The notes below the pieces were generated by a model. The model searched no databases, was not told the origin of the DNA, and saw nothing but the letters and a program-made list of their open reading frames with translations. Below, one piece after another: positions 60,824-62,129 of a stretch of DNA of 62,129 bases. Numbering within the stretch: the first letter of the stretch is position 1; every line of letters begins with the position of its first letter. The stretch comes from CAYJPA01 sp964371945 (GTDB lineage: Bacteria > Chloroflexota > Chloroflexia > Thermomicrobiales > UBA6265): contig CAYJPA010000025.1 in assembly GCA_964371945.1 (NCBI GenBank), forward strand, positions 1 to 62,129. The letters are read 5' to 3'. A program made the translations under genes and the position numbers.

Positions 60824-61435
60824 ATGACGATGAATCTCTTCCGCCGATATCCGAAGCAGGGTCGAGAATCACTTGGACGTCTCCAGAACCTGACCGGGGC
60901 GTGCCGCTCCGGTTACGGACTTGCTCTTCAGCGCCTGACGGGGCAATCAAGCTGTGCGTATTGCGGGGTTCTGCTGACCGATACGTATGATCACTGGCTC
61001 TTGATGTCGGTTGACCACGTCGTGCCACAGGGCGAGGCTCGTCGACTCGGCATCCCCATCGGGTGGTATGACGACGCGATCAACCAAGTGCTTTGCTGTT
61101 CCGGGTGCAATGGATTTGGTAACCGCTATGGCTGTGCTGCACTACCGCAGGAGTGCTGGACACTTGAGCAGTTCGTGGCACTCCGTGACGCAGTCTTCGC
61201 CGATCGGACTCGGCTGATTGCTGCGCGTCGAGCGAGAGAGCTGGCCCTATTTGCCTCGAAGCCATGGGACACGACGACACCCATAGTGACTCTCACGACA
61301 AGTGCACAGGTCGCAATGCCGGCACAACGACTTGAGCTCTGCGAATTCGCGCTCATGGATGGTCTCATGCCTGAGTGTGATACGTCTGGGATGATTGAAG
61401 AAGTCAAGAACACGGCCGAGGGGAGAAAACAATAG
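60824..61435 (+). CDS. HNH endonuclease
   Basis: A 203-aa protein starting at the ATG at 60824 (a second ATG at 60830 is also possible). The HNH zinc/catalytic core is SCAYCG, then SVDHVVPQGEARRLG, then NQVLCCSGCNGFGNR: two CxxC pairs, the catalytic HV and the Asn. The C-terminal ~90 residues are unassigned. It follows the EVE gene closely and is probably co-transcribed. The two together resemble split modification-dependent restriction systems. Confidence 0.8.
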   Translation: MTMNLFRRYPKQGRESLGRLQNLTGACRSGYGLALQRLTGQSSCAYCGVLLTDTYDHWLLMSVDHVVPQGEARRLGIPIGWYDDAINQVLCCSGCNGFGNRYGCAALPQECWTLEQFVALRDAVFADRTRLIAARRARELALFASKPWDTTTPIVTLTTSAQVAMPAQRLELCEFALMDGLMPECDTSGMIEEVKNTAEGRKQ

Positions 61436-61492
61436 AGCCGCTCGTAAGGTCGAGATTAGGCGCAGCGAAGTTGAGTGACATGAGGAATTTGC

Positions 61493-61900
61493 GTGCTTAG
61501 CTCGAAGAGTCTGTCTCTGCTGAAAGAGATGTTGGGCTGTGGCGGATGCGCGCACTTCAAAGGCGTCGTCTGCGATGCCTTTCCGAGCGGGATCCCATCG
61601 GAGATCCTCATGGGTAATCGTCCACACGATGTGCCAATTCCGGGCGATCATGGGATCCAATACGAGCCGGGCATGGACCTTGTTCGTGAACGGTATCCCT
61701 GGCTACTCGATAAGCTCGCGTCGACGGGTGCCGGAAATGAACAACGTGAATTGAGGGACTGGAAGTATTACCGCTGGATGACAGTCGGCCCGGACAGCGC
61801 CGTGGTGCCCGGAGGCTACTGGCGCCGGACGCCTGGAGGAATAAGTGAGCGATGGGATCCGGGATCGCGATGCTGGGAACGATTTGCGGCATCGGCTTGA
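61493..61900 (+). CDS. Conserved small protein with CxxC...C motif
   Basis: A 135-aa protein starting with GTG. Its N-terminal ~55 residues follow a recurrent pattern: MLGCGGCAHFKGVVCDAFPSG, then IPSEILMGNRPHDVPIPGD (C-x-x-C, then C-x-AFP-x-GIP, H and GD). I recall such a motif in small bacterial proteins of unknown function. Zinc or iron binding is likely. The rest is Trp/Tyr-rich (WKYYRWMTVG). It ends the gene group. Confidence 0.55.
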   Translation: MLSSKSLSLLKEMLGCGGCAHFKGVVCDAFPSGIPSEILMGNRPHDVPIPGDHGIQYEPGMDLVRERYPWLLDKLASTGAGNEQRELRDWKYYRWMTVGPDSAVVPGGYWRRTPGGISERWDPGSRCWERFAASA

Positions 61901-62129
61901 GCCGGGCACTGGAAGATGGCGATGCGATGGTCGATGCCATTAGCGAAGCGGATTTCCTGAACGCGGCTGGAAGCTTGTAACTCGATCTTGCGCACAAGGA
62001 CTCTTATGCGCAAAATAACTGAATTCCTGACGATTGCTCGCATTATTCGAGTTCGTTCGTAGAGATCCGTACCACGATTCGCCCCGGAATCGCGGACGCT
62101 GAGAATTCATCATTTGTCTTATCTCTGGG

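Noticed and set aside
1..62129. tRNA or rRNA genes as integration targets
   Set aside because: No cloverleaf or rRNA-like segment was recognised on either strand by eye; attachment sites therefore cannot be assigned.

Overview
The window reads as an accessory region (integrated plasmid, integrative element or plasmid segment) of a GC-moderate bacterium. Several traits fit Chloroflexota or another deep-branching group: plasmid genes of a replication-relaxation/TraG type, many GTG/TTG starts and probable leaderless transcripts. That taxonomic guess is an inference; no rRNA, tRNA or core housekeeping gene is present to anchor it. No CRISPR array was seen.

Layout. 0.1-7.0 kb is a patchwork of small defence-like genes: two nucleotide-sensing TIR-fold/DUF4062-like proteins, an unknown small protein with a GvpU-like partner, a membrane protein, a lone DRGH-type DNA/RNA endonuclease and a Kiwa-like KwaA/KwaB pair. 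A diverged ~160 bp direct repeat flanks the second half of this patch. 7.4-12.7 kb holds regulators and orphan genes: an excisionase-type HTH/coiled-coil gene preceded by five 11-12 bp repeats, an XRE regulator overlapping a solo Lrp-type sensor domain, two small proteins set among strong hairpins, and a 434-aa orphan with an internal duplication. 13.0-17.5 kb is a tyrosine integrase gene broken by a 3.5 kb transposon (58-bp inverted repeats, 13-bp target duplication) and by a separate frameshift. The transposon carries a terminase remnant and a zinc-ribbon gene beside its DDE transposase.

17.6-34 kb is a plasmid-type backbone. It has an HTH-ParA fusion with a small partner and TAGC repeats, a phage-O-like replication initiator with five iteron-like palindromes inside its own gene, a C-homopolymer/hairpin region, SSB, two TraG/VirD4-class ATPases, a replication-relaxation protein, a Phd/PIN toxin-antitoxin pair and an ArdC-like protein. 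A PspA/coiled-coil/membrane group sits between the two ATPases.

34-62 kb is a large defence island centred on DNA phosphorothioation. dndBCDEA (minus strand, almost every junction overlapping) faces an oppositely oriented unit: a sigma-region-4-like protein, MarR-zinc ribbon, PLD-helicase, a small protein, a second DndD-like ATPase and a Dnd-associated-4-like protein. On the other side, divergent from dndB, are a NERD-helicase and two tandem helicase-nucleases of AdnA/AdnB architecture. Two convergent PD-(D/E)XK proteins, an EVE-domain reader, an HNH nuclease and a small cysteine protein complete it. The likely division of labour is sulfur modification by DndABCDE and sensing/restriction by one or both flanking modules. 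The flanking modules do not match the canonical DndFGH set, so this is the best candidate for an undescribed system here.
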